Shown here piece by piece: positions 50,797 to 59,192 of a stretch of 64,000 nucleotides of DNA. The notes under the pieces were generated by a model. It saw only the letters and a program-made list of their open reading frames with translations, made no database searches and was not told where the DNA came from. The DNA is taken from positions 1 to 64,000 of the forward strand of contig JAJVIN010000012.1 of assembly GCA_022071945.1 (NCBI GenBank). Direction: 5' to 3'. The first letter of the stretch is position 1, and each line of letters starts with the position of its first letter. The position numbers and the translations under genes are program-made. Source of the DNA: Thermoanaerobaculia bacterium. GTDB taxonomy: Bacteria > Acidobacteriota > Thermoanaerobaculia > UBA5066.

Positions 50797-51285
50797 TCAC
50801 TCTCCCGAGTCTCTCGTGAGCTTCTCGGTGAGCGGCCTGTGCATGACGAGTGTCGCGTAATAGAAGGGCGACAACAGAGACCCCGACCCCTCGAAGGTGG
50901 GAAGAACGAGGTATGTGTAGAGGGGCCGGCCGAAGAGTGTCCTGAAGACGTGATCGTTGAGAACGACCTCCACGATGGGGCCGGTGATCATCAGGAAGGC
51001 CAGGTGTCCGAAGAGACGAGCCCGTCTCGTGCCCGACTGTCGCGTGAAGGTGTCAAAGAGGCTCGAGAGGGGAACGATGAGGAGGACAGCCAGCGCCCAG
51101 ACGAGGGGGGACGTGATGTCGAGGAAGAGCGGGGCGATCTCGTAGCGCCACAGTCGCACCCCCGCCCACAAGAAGAGGAGGCCTCCGGCCACCTCCGCCA
51201 CGATCCAGGCCAGGCCCGCGATCAAGCAGGCGAGGAAGAACCGGGAGGTCCGGCCGAGCCTTTCAATCCTGCCGCTCTCACCCAT
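50797..51285 (-). CDS. Small multi-pass membrane protein
   Basis: The 162-residue protein has four or so hydrophobic segments (about 16-42, 57-77, 90-110 and 125-147). I do not recognise the family, and no catalytic motif is visible. It is convergent with the small cysteine-rich gene and divergent from the cyclic-nucleotide-binding gene. It should lie in the inner membrane. Confidence 0.6.
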   Translation of the reverse strand: MGESGRIERLGRTSRFFLACLIAGLAWIVAEVAGGLLFLWAGVRLWRYEIAPLFLDITSPLVWALAVLLIVPLSSLFDTFTRQSGTRRARLFGHLAFLMITGPIVEVVLNDHVFRTLFGRPLYTYLVLPTFEGSGSLLSPFYYATLVMHRPLTEKLTRDSGE

Positions 51286-51386
51286 CGGCGGCAGATTCTA
51301 GAGCGGGCGTCCTTCTGGGCCCGGGGATCGGCCCTAATCGGCGGGCGAGGCGTCCCCAAAGGCCCAGATTCCGCTACCATTCCCGC

Positions 51387-52667
51387 GTGGCAGTCGTGGA
51401 CGGAAAGGGCGGTGCTGCCGCGAGGCAGCGGGCCGAAGAGCTCAAGAAGAAGCTGAAGGACTCCCCGGGGGATGTCGCGACGATCCTGGCTCTGGCGGAC
51501 GCCTTGACGCTTTCGGGCGAGAGGCGGGAAGCCGTGTTGATGCTGAACAAGTCCGGGGCGTTCCTGCAAAACCGCGGACGTCAAATGGAGGCGATCGCCG
51601 TCTACAAGAAGGTCCGGCAGGTCGACCCCCAGGGCGATGTCACCATGGGCTACCTCTCGCAGCTCGAGTTGAAGAAGCTCCTCGAGGAAGCGCGCTCGCA
51701 GGCCGAGAAGGCCGCGGCGCAGGTCGAGAGCGGATCGCAGAAGGCCGCTCCCGAGCCGACGCCCGCGGGCGTGCCCGCGGCCCGCCCCGCGGCGCCCGCC
51801 GGTCCGAGCCCGGAGGACCAGAAGAAGATCGCCGAGCGGAAGGCCAAGAAGGAAGCTCTCGCGAGCCTCGTTTCGGGGATCCCGCTCCTGAAGGACATCC
51901 CTCCCTTTCAATTCGAGCTCGTCCTCGACCGCATTCACATGCGCATGCTCGAGAAGGGGGCCTTTCTCTTCCGCGAGGGCGAGGCCGGTGCCTCGATCAT
52001 CTTCATCGCGGCGGGATCGCTCCGCGTGACGATGCGGGCTCACGGAGGCGAGATCGAGGTTACCCGCCTCGGTCCGGGAGACATCGCGGGCGAGGTCTCA
52101 TTCCTGTCGAACATCCCGCGCACGGCCTCTCTGCAGGCGCTCACCGACGTGGCCGTCCTCGAGCTCGAGAGACAGGCCGTCGATCAGGTCGTGAGGCGAA
52201 ACCGGGCCCTGGCAACCGCCCTCACGAACCTGTACCGCGAGCGCGTCCTCGACTCGGTTCTCGTGCGCTGCGTCCTGTTTTCCGGTCTTCCGAAAGATGA
52301 GCGGGACCGCTTCGCCCTGCGCTTCGCTCCGGTCGAGGCCAAGGCCGGCGACCGCGTCGTTGTCGAGGGAGAGCCGGGCGACGCGATCTTCATCCTCAGG
52401 CGCGGGCAGGTCCGGGTTTCTCGGTTCCACCGGGGCTCGGAGATTCCGCTGGCGCTGATGGGGCCGCCGGAAGTCTTCGGGGACGTCGCCGCGATGCGTG
52501 GAACCCCCCGCACTGCGACCGTCACGGCGGTGACCCCCTGCGAGTTCCTCAGGCTCTCTCGGGAGGACCTGCGCGAGCTCCTCGAGCGCAATCCCTCGAT
52601 CCGGGGAAAGCTCGAGGAGATCCAGCTCGCCCGGTTCATCAACACGGCGGAAAAGCTCAACGGCTGA
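51387..52667 (+). CDS. Protein with two cyclic nucleotide-binding domains and a TPR-like N-terminus
   Basis: GTG at 51387 lies seven bases after a TACCAT box (51375-51380), so this mRNA too may be leaderless. The 426-residue protein begins with TPR-like helices (about 15-85), then a Lys/Ala/Pro-rich linker, then two cyclic nucleotide-binding folds: about 170-285 (GPGDIAGEVSFLSNIPRTAS) and 295-415 (VVEGEPGDAIF, GDVAAMRGTPRTATV). Each has the phosphate-binding GE/GD-R-TA pattern. No HTH or enzyme domain is visible, so it is likely an adaptor or second-messenger sensor. Whether it binds cAMP, cGMP or another nucleotide is open. Confidence 0.8.
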   Translation: MAVVDGKGGAAARQRAEELKKKLKDSPGDVATILALADALTLSGERREAVLMLNKSGAFLQNRGRQMEAIAVYKKVRQVDPQGDVTMGYLSQLELKKLLEEARSQAEKAAAQVESGSQKAAPEPTPAGVPAARPAAPAGPSPEDQKKIAERKAKKEALASLVSGIPLLKDIPPFQFELVLDRIHMRMLEKGAFLFREGEAGASIIFIAAGSLRVTMRAHGGEIEVTRLGPGDIAGEVSFLSNIPRTASLQALTDVAVLELERQAVDQVVRRNRALATALTNLYRERVLDSVLVRCVLFSGLPKDERDRFALRFAPVEAKAGDRVVVEGEPGDAIFILRRGQVRVSRFHRGSEIPLALMGPPEVFGDVAAMRGTPRTATVTAVTPCEFLRLSREDLRELLERNPSIRGKLEEIQLARFINTAEKLNG

Positions 52668-52671
52668 CGGC

Positions 52672-54099
52672 TCACGGCCGTCGAGGCTCTCCCCGGGTCG
52701 CGAGCCGCCCGAGGTGCCGGCGAAACGACTTCATGACGGAGAGGTGCACCCGGGCCTGGGTATTCACGTAGATGAACCAGGGCAGAGTCGGCCGGAAGTC
52801 GTGAATGGCCGCCAGGATTGCCTTGCCGTCGAGGACTTCCCGGAACTCCAGCCGGCCCTTCTCATGAGTCTGGGCCAGAAGACCCCCGCGGATGTAGAAC
52901 AGCGGCCTGTTGTCGCTGCTGCGCTCTTCTGAAAAATTGAGGACCAGGAGCTCCCTCGGAACGCCCACGAAGCGGAACTCGCAGCGGCCATCCTCGAGAA
53001 TGCGGACCCTCAGAAAGGGACGGGTGAAATTGGGGAGCCAGCGGAGGTACTCGCGTGAGACGTCGAGGGCATTCCAGCCCTCCGGCAACGGTAGCCGCTG
53101 GACGGACCGGACGGCGTTCCCCGAGGGACGCTGGGCCATCCTGCGAAGCGAGGAGCCGCCGCCGGCGGCGCCCTGTGCCGGGAGAGCTCTCCTCACCGCC
53201 TCGTCGAACGGGATTCCCTCTCCGATCTTCCGCAGCTGAAGAGACCGGTCCCGCGCCACCATCGGGTGACGCAGGCTCATGACCAGGGGCCCCACGAGCT
53301 GGCGAGGCGCTCCCGTGACGGTCGAGACCCACAGGGTCGAGAGGCGCGGGGTCAAGAACGGGAACGCGACGAAGGGGCGCTTCAGCCTCAAGACCTCGGC
53401 CGTCCTGGCCAGCATCTCGCGATAGGTCATGACATCCGGTCCCCCGACATCGGCCGTCTCCCCGAACGTGGAGGGGTCGCCGATCACGGAGGCGATCATC
53501 GAGACCACGTCGTCCAGAGCGACCGGCTGAGTGCGGGTGGACGTCCAGGCGGGGCAGAGAAGGGCCGGCAGCCGTCCGACGAGCCTCACGAGAATGTCGA
53601 ACGAGGAACCGCCGGGGCCCAGGATCAGACCGGCGCGCAGCGCCGTGACGGGCACCCCCGTGCTCCGGAGTTCGCGCTCGACCTCCAGCCGGCTCTCGAG
53701 GTGCCGGGACAGGTCGTCGTTCTGCGGGATGAGGCCGCCGAGGTAGACGATCTGGCGGATTCCCGCCGCCCTCGCGGCTCGAGCGAAGTTGTTGGCCGAG
53801 ATCAGGTCGAGATCCGCGAACGACCCCTGTGTCAGGCGGGCCGCCGGCATCATGTGGTGAACGAGATAGACGGCGAAGTCGGCGCCCGAAAGGGCCTTCT
53901 CGGCCTCCAGGAGCGAGAACAGGTCGCATCCTCGCCACTCGACGCGGCCGATCACGGCATCTCCCGTCTCGCGGTTGCCGCCCGGGCTCCCTTTCCGCGT
54001 CAGCGCGACGACGTGGAAGCACTCCGAAAGGATCGGCAAGAGGGCCCGTCCGACGAAACCCGAGGCTCCGGCGACGGCCACTACCTGGCGGGACTTCAC
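52672..54099 (-). CDS. NAD(P)-binding, NDUFA9/YcbE-like SDR protein
   Basis: GTG at 54099 follows AGGAG and gives 475 residues. The N-terminus has a Rossmann motif VAGASGFVGRAL (9-20), and the first 300 residues fit atypical short-chain dehydrogenases that lack the usual active-site Tyr/Lys and often serve as structural or regulatory NAD(P)-binding proteins. The last 150 residues form a DUF2867-like domain of unknown role. It is convergent with the cyclic-nucleotide gene (4 bases apart). Substrate not known. Confidence 0.75.
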   Translation of the reverse strand: MKSRQVVAVAGASGFVGRALLPILSECFHVVALTRKGSPGGNRETGDAVIGRVEWRGCDLFSLLEAEKALSGADFAVYLVHHMMPAARLTQGSFADLDLISANNFARAARAAGIRQIVYLGGLIPQNDDLSRHLESRLEVERELRSTGVPVTALRAGLILGPGGSSFDILVRLVGRLPALLCPAWTSTRTQPVALDDVVSMIASVIGDPSTFGETADVGGPDVMTYREMLARTAEVLRLKRPFVAFPFLTPRLSTLWVSTVTGAPRQLVGPLVMSLRHPMVARDRSLQLRKIGEGIPFDEAVRRALPAQGAAGGGSSLRRMAQRPSGNAVRSVQRLPLPEGWNALDVSREYLRWLPNFTRPFLRVRILEDGRCEFRFVGVPRELLVLNFSEERSSDNRPLFYIRGGLLAQTHEKGRLEFREVLDGKAILAAIHDFRPTLPWFIYVNTQARVHLSVMKSFRRHLGRLATRGEPRRP

Positions 54100-54263
54100 T
54101 CTCGCTCCTGCCGCCCGCCGCCCGCGGCGGACGGAGACGCCGGCCAGGCCGCCCCCCGGTCACCCTCTGCGCGTGTCCCGAACACGGCCGAATCGTACCG
54201 ATCCGCCGCGGCCAAAGCGATTCCTGTCTTTTCGGGTGATGCCTTTTTGGTCCGGCTTTCTTC

Positions 54264-54292
54264 TTGCATTTCGCTCTGCGCGAGAATAGAGA
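54264..54292 (+). promoter_or_regulatory. Candidate promoter of the kinase-PD40 gene
   Basis: TTGCAT (54264-54269) and TAGAGA (54287-54292) are separated by 17 bases, predicting a start near 54299 and a leader of about 65 bases containing AAGGAGAG. The gene is the first on the plus strand here, so a promoter is expected. Confidence 0.45.
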
Positions 54293-54363
54293 ACGAGAAA
54301 TCGCGATCCTGAAAGGAGAGCCCCGGAGAGGGTGACCAGAGGCGGGCGAGTGCCCGCGAAAAG

Positions 54364-57114
54364 ATGATGGAGTCGCCGCCCTTTTCACCAGGGGTCCAGA
54401 TTGGCCGCTACATGCTCGAGGAGACCCTCGGCAAGGGCGGTATGGGGGAGGTGTTTCGGGCCGAGGACACCGTTCTTCGGAGGCGTGTGGCCATCAAGGC
54501 ACTGCCTATGGAGGTCGTGGCAACGCCGGAGCGGCTGGCGCGATTCGAAAGAGAGGGGAAGCTCGCCGCGGGACTCTCCCACCCGAATCTCGTCCAGATC
54601 CACGACGTCGGGGAGCACAAGGGGGTCCCTTACATCGTCCAGGAGTTCGTGGACGGCGAGAGCCTCGAGGACATCCTGGGCCGTGGTCCCGTCGACCCCA
54701 GGCAGGCGGCCGACTGGTGCCGTCAGGCCGCCCTCGGCCTTTCGGCCGTTCACGAGGCGGGGATCGTTCATCGCGACATCAAGCCCGGGAACATCATGGT
54801 GGGTCTGGATGGCCGGGTCAGGGTCCTCGACTTCGGTCTCGCGACCATGGAATCGGGCCGGCCGGTCGAGTGGACGGCGGAGAGGGCGACCCTCACGCGG
54901 GAGGGCTTCATCCTGGGGACGGCCCACTACATGTCCCCCGAGCAGGCCATGGGCAAGAAGCTCGACGGCAGAAGCGACATCTTCTCCCTGGGCGCCGTCC
55001 TCTACGAGCTTCTGGCTGGAGTCCGTCCGTTCGAGGGGGACTCCTCGATCGACGTCTTGCACGCCGTCCTTCATGAGGAACCCGCCCCTCTCCCTGCAAA
55101 CCACGGGATTCCGCACGAGCTTTCGACCCTCGTTTCACAGATGCTCGCAAAAGACCCGGCCCGCCGCCCGCCTTCAATGAAGGGTCTGGCCGAGTCCCTC
55201 GCGCTCCTCTTCAAGAGGTCCAGATCCATCACACCCGCGACCCTCTCCCCCGGGCCGCCCCGGCCTCGGGACGATGGGAGCGAGACCAGAACGACGGTCG
55301 CCACCCGGACAACGGTCGCCACGGCGAGGCCCCCTCGGGCCAGGGCGGGAATCATGGTGGCCGTCCTCCTGAGCGGCCTGTGTCTCGGAGGCGTTCTGGC
55401 CTGGGGAGTCTTCCGGCCGCGCCCCTCGCCGCCTCTGCCGCCTCCATCCCCCGTACAGCTGACGGCTTCGGCTGGCCTCGACATCTTTCCCAGCTTTTCC
55501 CCCGACGGGGCGAACTTGGTCTACAGCTCGAACCGGTCCGGCGGCTTCGAACTCTACGTGCGCTCGCTCGCTCCCGGAGGCCGCGAGGTCCAGCTGACGG
55601 ACGACGGGCAGGAGAACTTCCAGCCAGCCTGGTCGCCCGAGGGGACGCTCATCGCTTACCACTCGAAAAAGCGTGGGGGGATCTGGGTCCTGCCTTCGCT
55701 GGGAGGCAACGCCCGTCAGGTCTCTTCCTTCGGGTCGCGTCCCGCCTGGTCGCCGGACGGAAAGCTCCTGGCCTTCGAATCGGGCCCCCTCGTCGACCTT
55801 TCCGCGAGCTACCTCGGCACGCTCCCGCCGTCCGTCATCTGGATCTCGAAGGTTGATGGATCCGACGCACGCGCCATCACGGCCGTGGGACGGCCGGCGG
55901 GAGGGCACGGGTCCCCCTCGTTTTCTCCCGATGGGACCCGGATCGCCTTCTCCACCTATGAGCGAGCGTTGAAGGGAGAGCTCTGGACGGTCGACGTGAG
56001 GACCAAGGAGATCGCGAGGGTGGCGACGGGAACGGGTTTCCGGCTGGATCCCGTCTTCAGCGCCGACGGCGGCGAAATCTACTTCGGAGGCGTCAGCGAG
56101 GGCTGGAACTACGGGGTGTTCCGGGTCCCCGTGTCGAAGAAGACGGGCGCCGGAGAAGGAGAAGCCCGCGAGGTCTTCAACTTCGGCCTGGGGCCGATCC
56201 GGCAGCTGGCGGTCTCCCCGGACGGCAAACGGCTCGCGTATTCCTCGCTCACGATGGCGAGCAACCTGATCTCGCAGAGGGTGGTCCCCCGCTCGGGAGA
56301 GCCGGCCGGGCCGCCCGAGAACGTGACACGCGAGACGGGCAGGAATTCCCGCCCCGCGTTCTCTCCGGACGGCAAGCGCCTCGCCCTGACGAAGTGGAAG
56401 CTGGGATCCAGGCAAGACATCTGGATCTGCGACGAGGATGGAGGAAATCCCGTCCAGCGGACGACGCACGCCGCCGATGACGACTTTGCCCAGTGGTTTC
56501 CGAATGGCGAGCGGCTGGCCTTCGTTTCCCACCGGCTCGGCTACACCGCCTTTTTCACGCAGGATCTCGCGACGAGCCAGGAGGCCCTTGCCGCCGACGT
56601 CGGACGGGGCGTTGACTTCCTTCGCCTGGCTCCCGACGGGCTGCGATTCAGCTTTCACCGCGCTCCAGAGGGAGGCGTCATCAACACGTGGATCGGTGAG
56701 TTCGGAAAAGGGGAGCCGCGCCAGATCACGTTCGACCATGAGATGGCCGGGTTCGCCTGCTGGTCGCCGGACGGGAAGCTCCTTGCCCTGGAAGTCAAGC
56801 GCGGCGAGGACGTTCAGGTCGGCATCGTCTCTTCGGGCGGCGGCGCGATCCGGCTGCTGACCTCGGAGCCCGGCCAGGCATGGCCCTACACCTTCTCCCC
56901 GGACGGAAGCCGGGTCGCCTTCGCGGGCCTCCGCGGCGGTCTGTGGAACATCTTCTGGATTCCGGTTTCGGGCGGCTCCGCCGTCCAGGTCACGAAGAAC
57001 ACCCGCCTCAACGCCTATCTCCGGTACCCGGCCTGGTCTCCCCGTGGTGACCGGATCATCTACGAGCACGCCGAGACGTATGGCAACGTCTGGGTGCTCG
57101 AGAACTTCCGCTGA
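54364..57114 (+). CDS. Ser/Thr protein kinase receptor with an extracytoplasmic PD40 propeller
   Basis: The 916-residue protein has a PknB-type kinase domain (about 16-285): glycine loop GKGGMG at 23-28, Lys45, HRDIKPGN with Asp138, DFG at 156-158. A Pro/Thr linker and one membrane segment (329-350) lead to a TolB-like PD40 propeller (about 365-900) with repeated SPDG motifs. This build is a hallmark of Acidobacteriota. The propeller probably senses an envelope ligand and controls the kinase, which phosphorylates Ser/Thr of target proteins. It resembles the kinase-less propeller protein at 44720. Targets are unknown. Confidence 0.92.
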   Translation: MMESPPFSPGVQIGRYMLEETLGKGGMGEVFRAEDTVLRRRVAIKALPMEVVATPERLARFEREGKLAAGLSHPNLVQIHDVGEHKGVPYIVQEFVDGESLEDILGRGPVDPRQAADWCRQAALGLSAVHEAGIVHRDIKPGNIMVGLDGRVRVLDFGLATMESGRPVEWTAERATLTREGFILGTAHYMSPEQAMGKKLDGRSDIFSLGAVLYELLAGVRPFEGDSSIDVLHAVLHEEPAPLPANHGIPHELSTLVSQMLAKDPARRPPSMKGLAESLALLFKRSRSITPATLSPGPPRPRDDGSETRTTVATRTTVATARPPRARAGIMVAVLLSGLCLGGVLAWGVFRPRPSPPLPPPSPVQLTASAGLDIFPSFSPDGANLVYSSNRSGGFELYVRSLAPGGREVQLTDDGQENFQPAWSPEGTLIAYHSKKRGGIWVLPSLGGNARQVSSFGSRPAWSPDGKLLAFESGPLVDLSASYLGTLPPSVIWISKVDGSDARAITAVGRPAGGHGSPSFSPDGTRIAFSTYERALKGELWTVDVRTKEIARVATGTGFRLDPVFSADGGEIYFGGVSEGWNYGVFRVPVSKKTGAGEGEAREVFNFGLGPIRQLAVSPDGKRLAYSSLTMASNLISQRVVPRSGEPAGPPENVTRETGRNSRPAFSPDGKRLALTKWKLGSRQDIWICDEDGGNPVQRTTHAADDDFAQWFPNGERLAFVSHRLGYTAFFTQDLATSQEALAADVGRGVDFLRLAPDGLRFSFHRAPEGGVINTWIGEFGKGEPRQITFDHEMAGFACWSPDGKLLALEVKRGEDVQVGIVSSGGGAIRLLTSEPGQAWPYTFSPDGSRVAFAGLRGGLWNIFWIPVSGGSAVQVTKNTRLNAYLRYPAWSPRGDRIIYEHAETYGNVWVLENFR

Positions 57115-57117
57115 GGC

Positions 57118-59001
57118 TCACGTCTCCGAGCGCTGGGATTCCTTGCGGGCGAGCCAGTGGGAGAGGGTCCGGGCCAGCTGAACTCTCGTGAAGGGCTTGG
57201 AGATGTAGTCGTCCATGCCAGATTCGAGGGCCCGCTGGCGGTCGCCGGCCATGGCGCTCGCGGTCAGGGCGATGATGGGCACCGGACGAAGACTCCGGAT
57301 CGCCTCGTGCTTGCGAATGGTCCGGGTCGCCTCGTAGCCGTCCATGCCGGGCATCTGGCAGTCCATCAGGATGGCGTCGTAGCCTCCGCGCGCGGCGGCC
57401 GCGACGGCCGCGGTCCCTTCCTCCACCAGATCCGCCGTGCATCCCAGATTCTTGAGGTGGGCCAGGACGACCTCGCTGTTGACGGGGTTGTCCTCGGCGA
57501 CCAGGATCGCGGCGCCCAGGTTGATTCCGCCCTCGAGGATCAGGGCGGGTTCCGGGGTCTGGCTCGTCCCGCTGAGATACCGCGCGGGACAGAACCTCAC
57601 GGTGAAGGCGAAAACCGTCCCGTCCGGTTCCGAGCGCTCGATCCAGATGTCGCCCCCCATCAGGCCGGCGAGCTGGCGGCAGATCGCGAGGCCAAGTCCG
57701 GCCCCGCCGGAGCGGCGCGCCGCCGAGTCGTCCGCCTGGGAAAAGGGCTGAAAGAGCAGCGGCTGGACCTCTTTCGGGATCCCTCTCCCGGTGTCGGCGA
57801 TCCGGAACTTCAGCACGCAGGGGTCTTCGTGCGAGATCAGACCCGCCTCCACCCGGATCGAACCCTTCGACGTGAACTTGATCGCGTTTCCGATGAGGTT
57901 CGTCAGCACCTGCTGAAGGCGGTCGCGGTCGCCCAACACGAGCGACGGAACCCAGTCATCGACCGTCCACGTCAGATCCAGCCCTTTCGCCCTGGCCCGG
58001 CCGGCAAAGAGTCCGACCGAGCGCGCCACGACGTCTCGAGGGTCGAAGTTCGAGGTGACGAGCTGGAGCGTGCCAGCTTCGATGCGGGAGAAGTCGAGGA
58101 TGTCGTCGATGATCCGGAGAAGCGAGCGGGCGGACTCCTCGATGGCCTCGGTCTGCCGGCGCTGCTCGGGCGAAAGCCTGCTGTGCATCAGGAGCTCGTT
58201 CATCCCGAGAACGCCGCTGAGAGGGGTCCGGATCTCGTGGCTCATCTTGGCGAGAAACCTCGACTTGGCGAGACTGGCGGCCTCCGCCTGCTCCTTGGCC
58301 TCGGTCAGGCCGATCTCGGCGTTCAGGCGCCGCTCGACCTCTCGCTGGAGGTCCTTGTTCACGCCCGAAACGCGCTCGACGAGATCGGCGTTCTCGAATT
58401 TGAGCGTGAAGCCCTCGACGATCTTCTCGCTGGCCGCTTTCCCAATGGAGGCCATGGCGCCCGCATAGATGATCGTGATGCACCCCGACAGGATTCGGAA
58501 GGGATCGCCACTGGCCAGGAAGAGGTTGACGGCGAAAGGCGTCAGGATCGGGAAGAGGACGGCCGCGTATTGAGAGAAGAGCGGCGTGTTGGCGATCAGC
58601 GCTCCGGCCGGGACCCCCGCGGCGATGAAGACGACGAGCGTGAAGGCCTCCGTCCCCCAGGGCGGAGCCAGGACCGAGACGGCCACTCCCCAGAGGCTCG
58701 CGGCCAGAAGAGATCCTAGGGTGGCGTAGCCGGCCCAGCGGCGCGCCTCGTGAATCGGCGGACGCCTCTTCCAGTAAATCCGGATGCAGGCATACCGGGC
58801 GACCGAAATGAGATTGACCGCGATCCACCATGCCGCCACGACGCGGGCCGTCCGGTGCGTCAGAAGGAGCGCTGCCGTCAGGATCGAGACGGCAACCGAC
58901 GAGATGAGGTTTCTCGGGGTCAGCTGGTAGATCAACTCCACCTGGGCGGCGAACACCCGCTCTCCTATCGACGCCCCGGGTTTCGAGTCCGTCGTTGTCA
59001 T
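57118..59001 (-). CDS. Membrane hybrid histidine kinase
   Basis: The 627-residue protein begins with five or six membrane segments (residues about 25-200), followed by a coiled coil, HisKA with His255 in KMSHEIRTP, an ATPase domain (GGAGLGLAICRQ) and one C-terminal receiver (about 495-618; LMDCQMPGMDG, Lys in YISKPF). No periplasmic domain is evident. It is divergent from the receiver-Ser/Thr kinase fusion and may feed that protein, directly or through the kinase-Hpt protein at 61223. Confidence 0.88.
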   Translation of the reverse strand: MTTTDSKPGASIGERVFAAQVELIYQLTPRNLISSVAVSILTAALLLTHRTARVVAAWWIAVNLISVARYACIRIYWKRRPPIHEARRWAGYATLGSLLAASLWGVAVSVLAPPWGTEAFTLVVFIAAGVPAGALIANTPLFSQYAAVLFPILTPFAVNLFLASGDPFRILSGCITIIYAGAMASIGKAASEKIVEGFTLKFENADLVERVSGVNKDLQREVERRLNAEIGLTEAKEQAEAASLAKSRFLAKMSHEIRTPLSGVLGMNELLMHSRLSPEQRRQTEAIEESARSLLRIIDDILDFSRIEAGTLQLVTSNFDPRDVVARSVGLFAGRARAKGLDLTWTVDDWVPSLVLGDRDRLQQVLTNLIGNAIKFTSKGSIRVEAGLISHEDPCVLKFRIADTGRGIPKEVQPLLFQPFSQADDSAARRSGGAGLGLAICRQLAGLMGGDIWIERSEPDGTVFAFTVRFCPARYLSGTSQTPEPALILEGGINLGAAILVAEDNPVNSEVVLAHLKNLGCTADLVEEGTAAVAAAARGGYDAILMDCQMPGMDGYEATRTIRKHEAIRSLRPVPIIALTASAMAGDRQRALESGMDDYISKPFTRVQLARTLSHWLARKESQRSET

Positions 59002-59192
59002 GTTCTGCCCCAGGAAAGATGTGCCGCCGCGTACTGCGCCAGACCGCCTCGGAGTGACCAGATCTCAAACATGCAGGCGGCCCGATATTCTACCGCCGCG
59101 GAGTGCCCGGTCCTAGCAGGTCCCGGTTTGTGTTCCGGATGGCTTCGGGGGAATACTTGTCGGGAGATGATCCTCGTCCGGAGAGTATTGAG

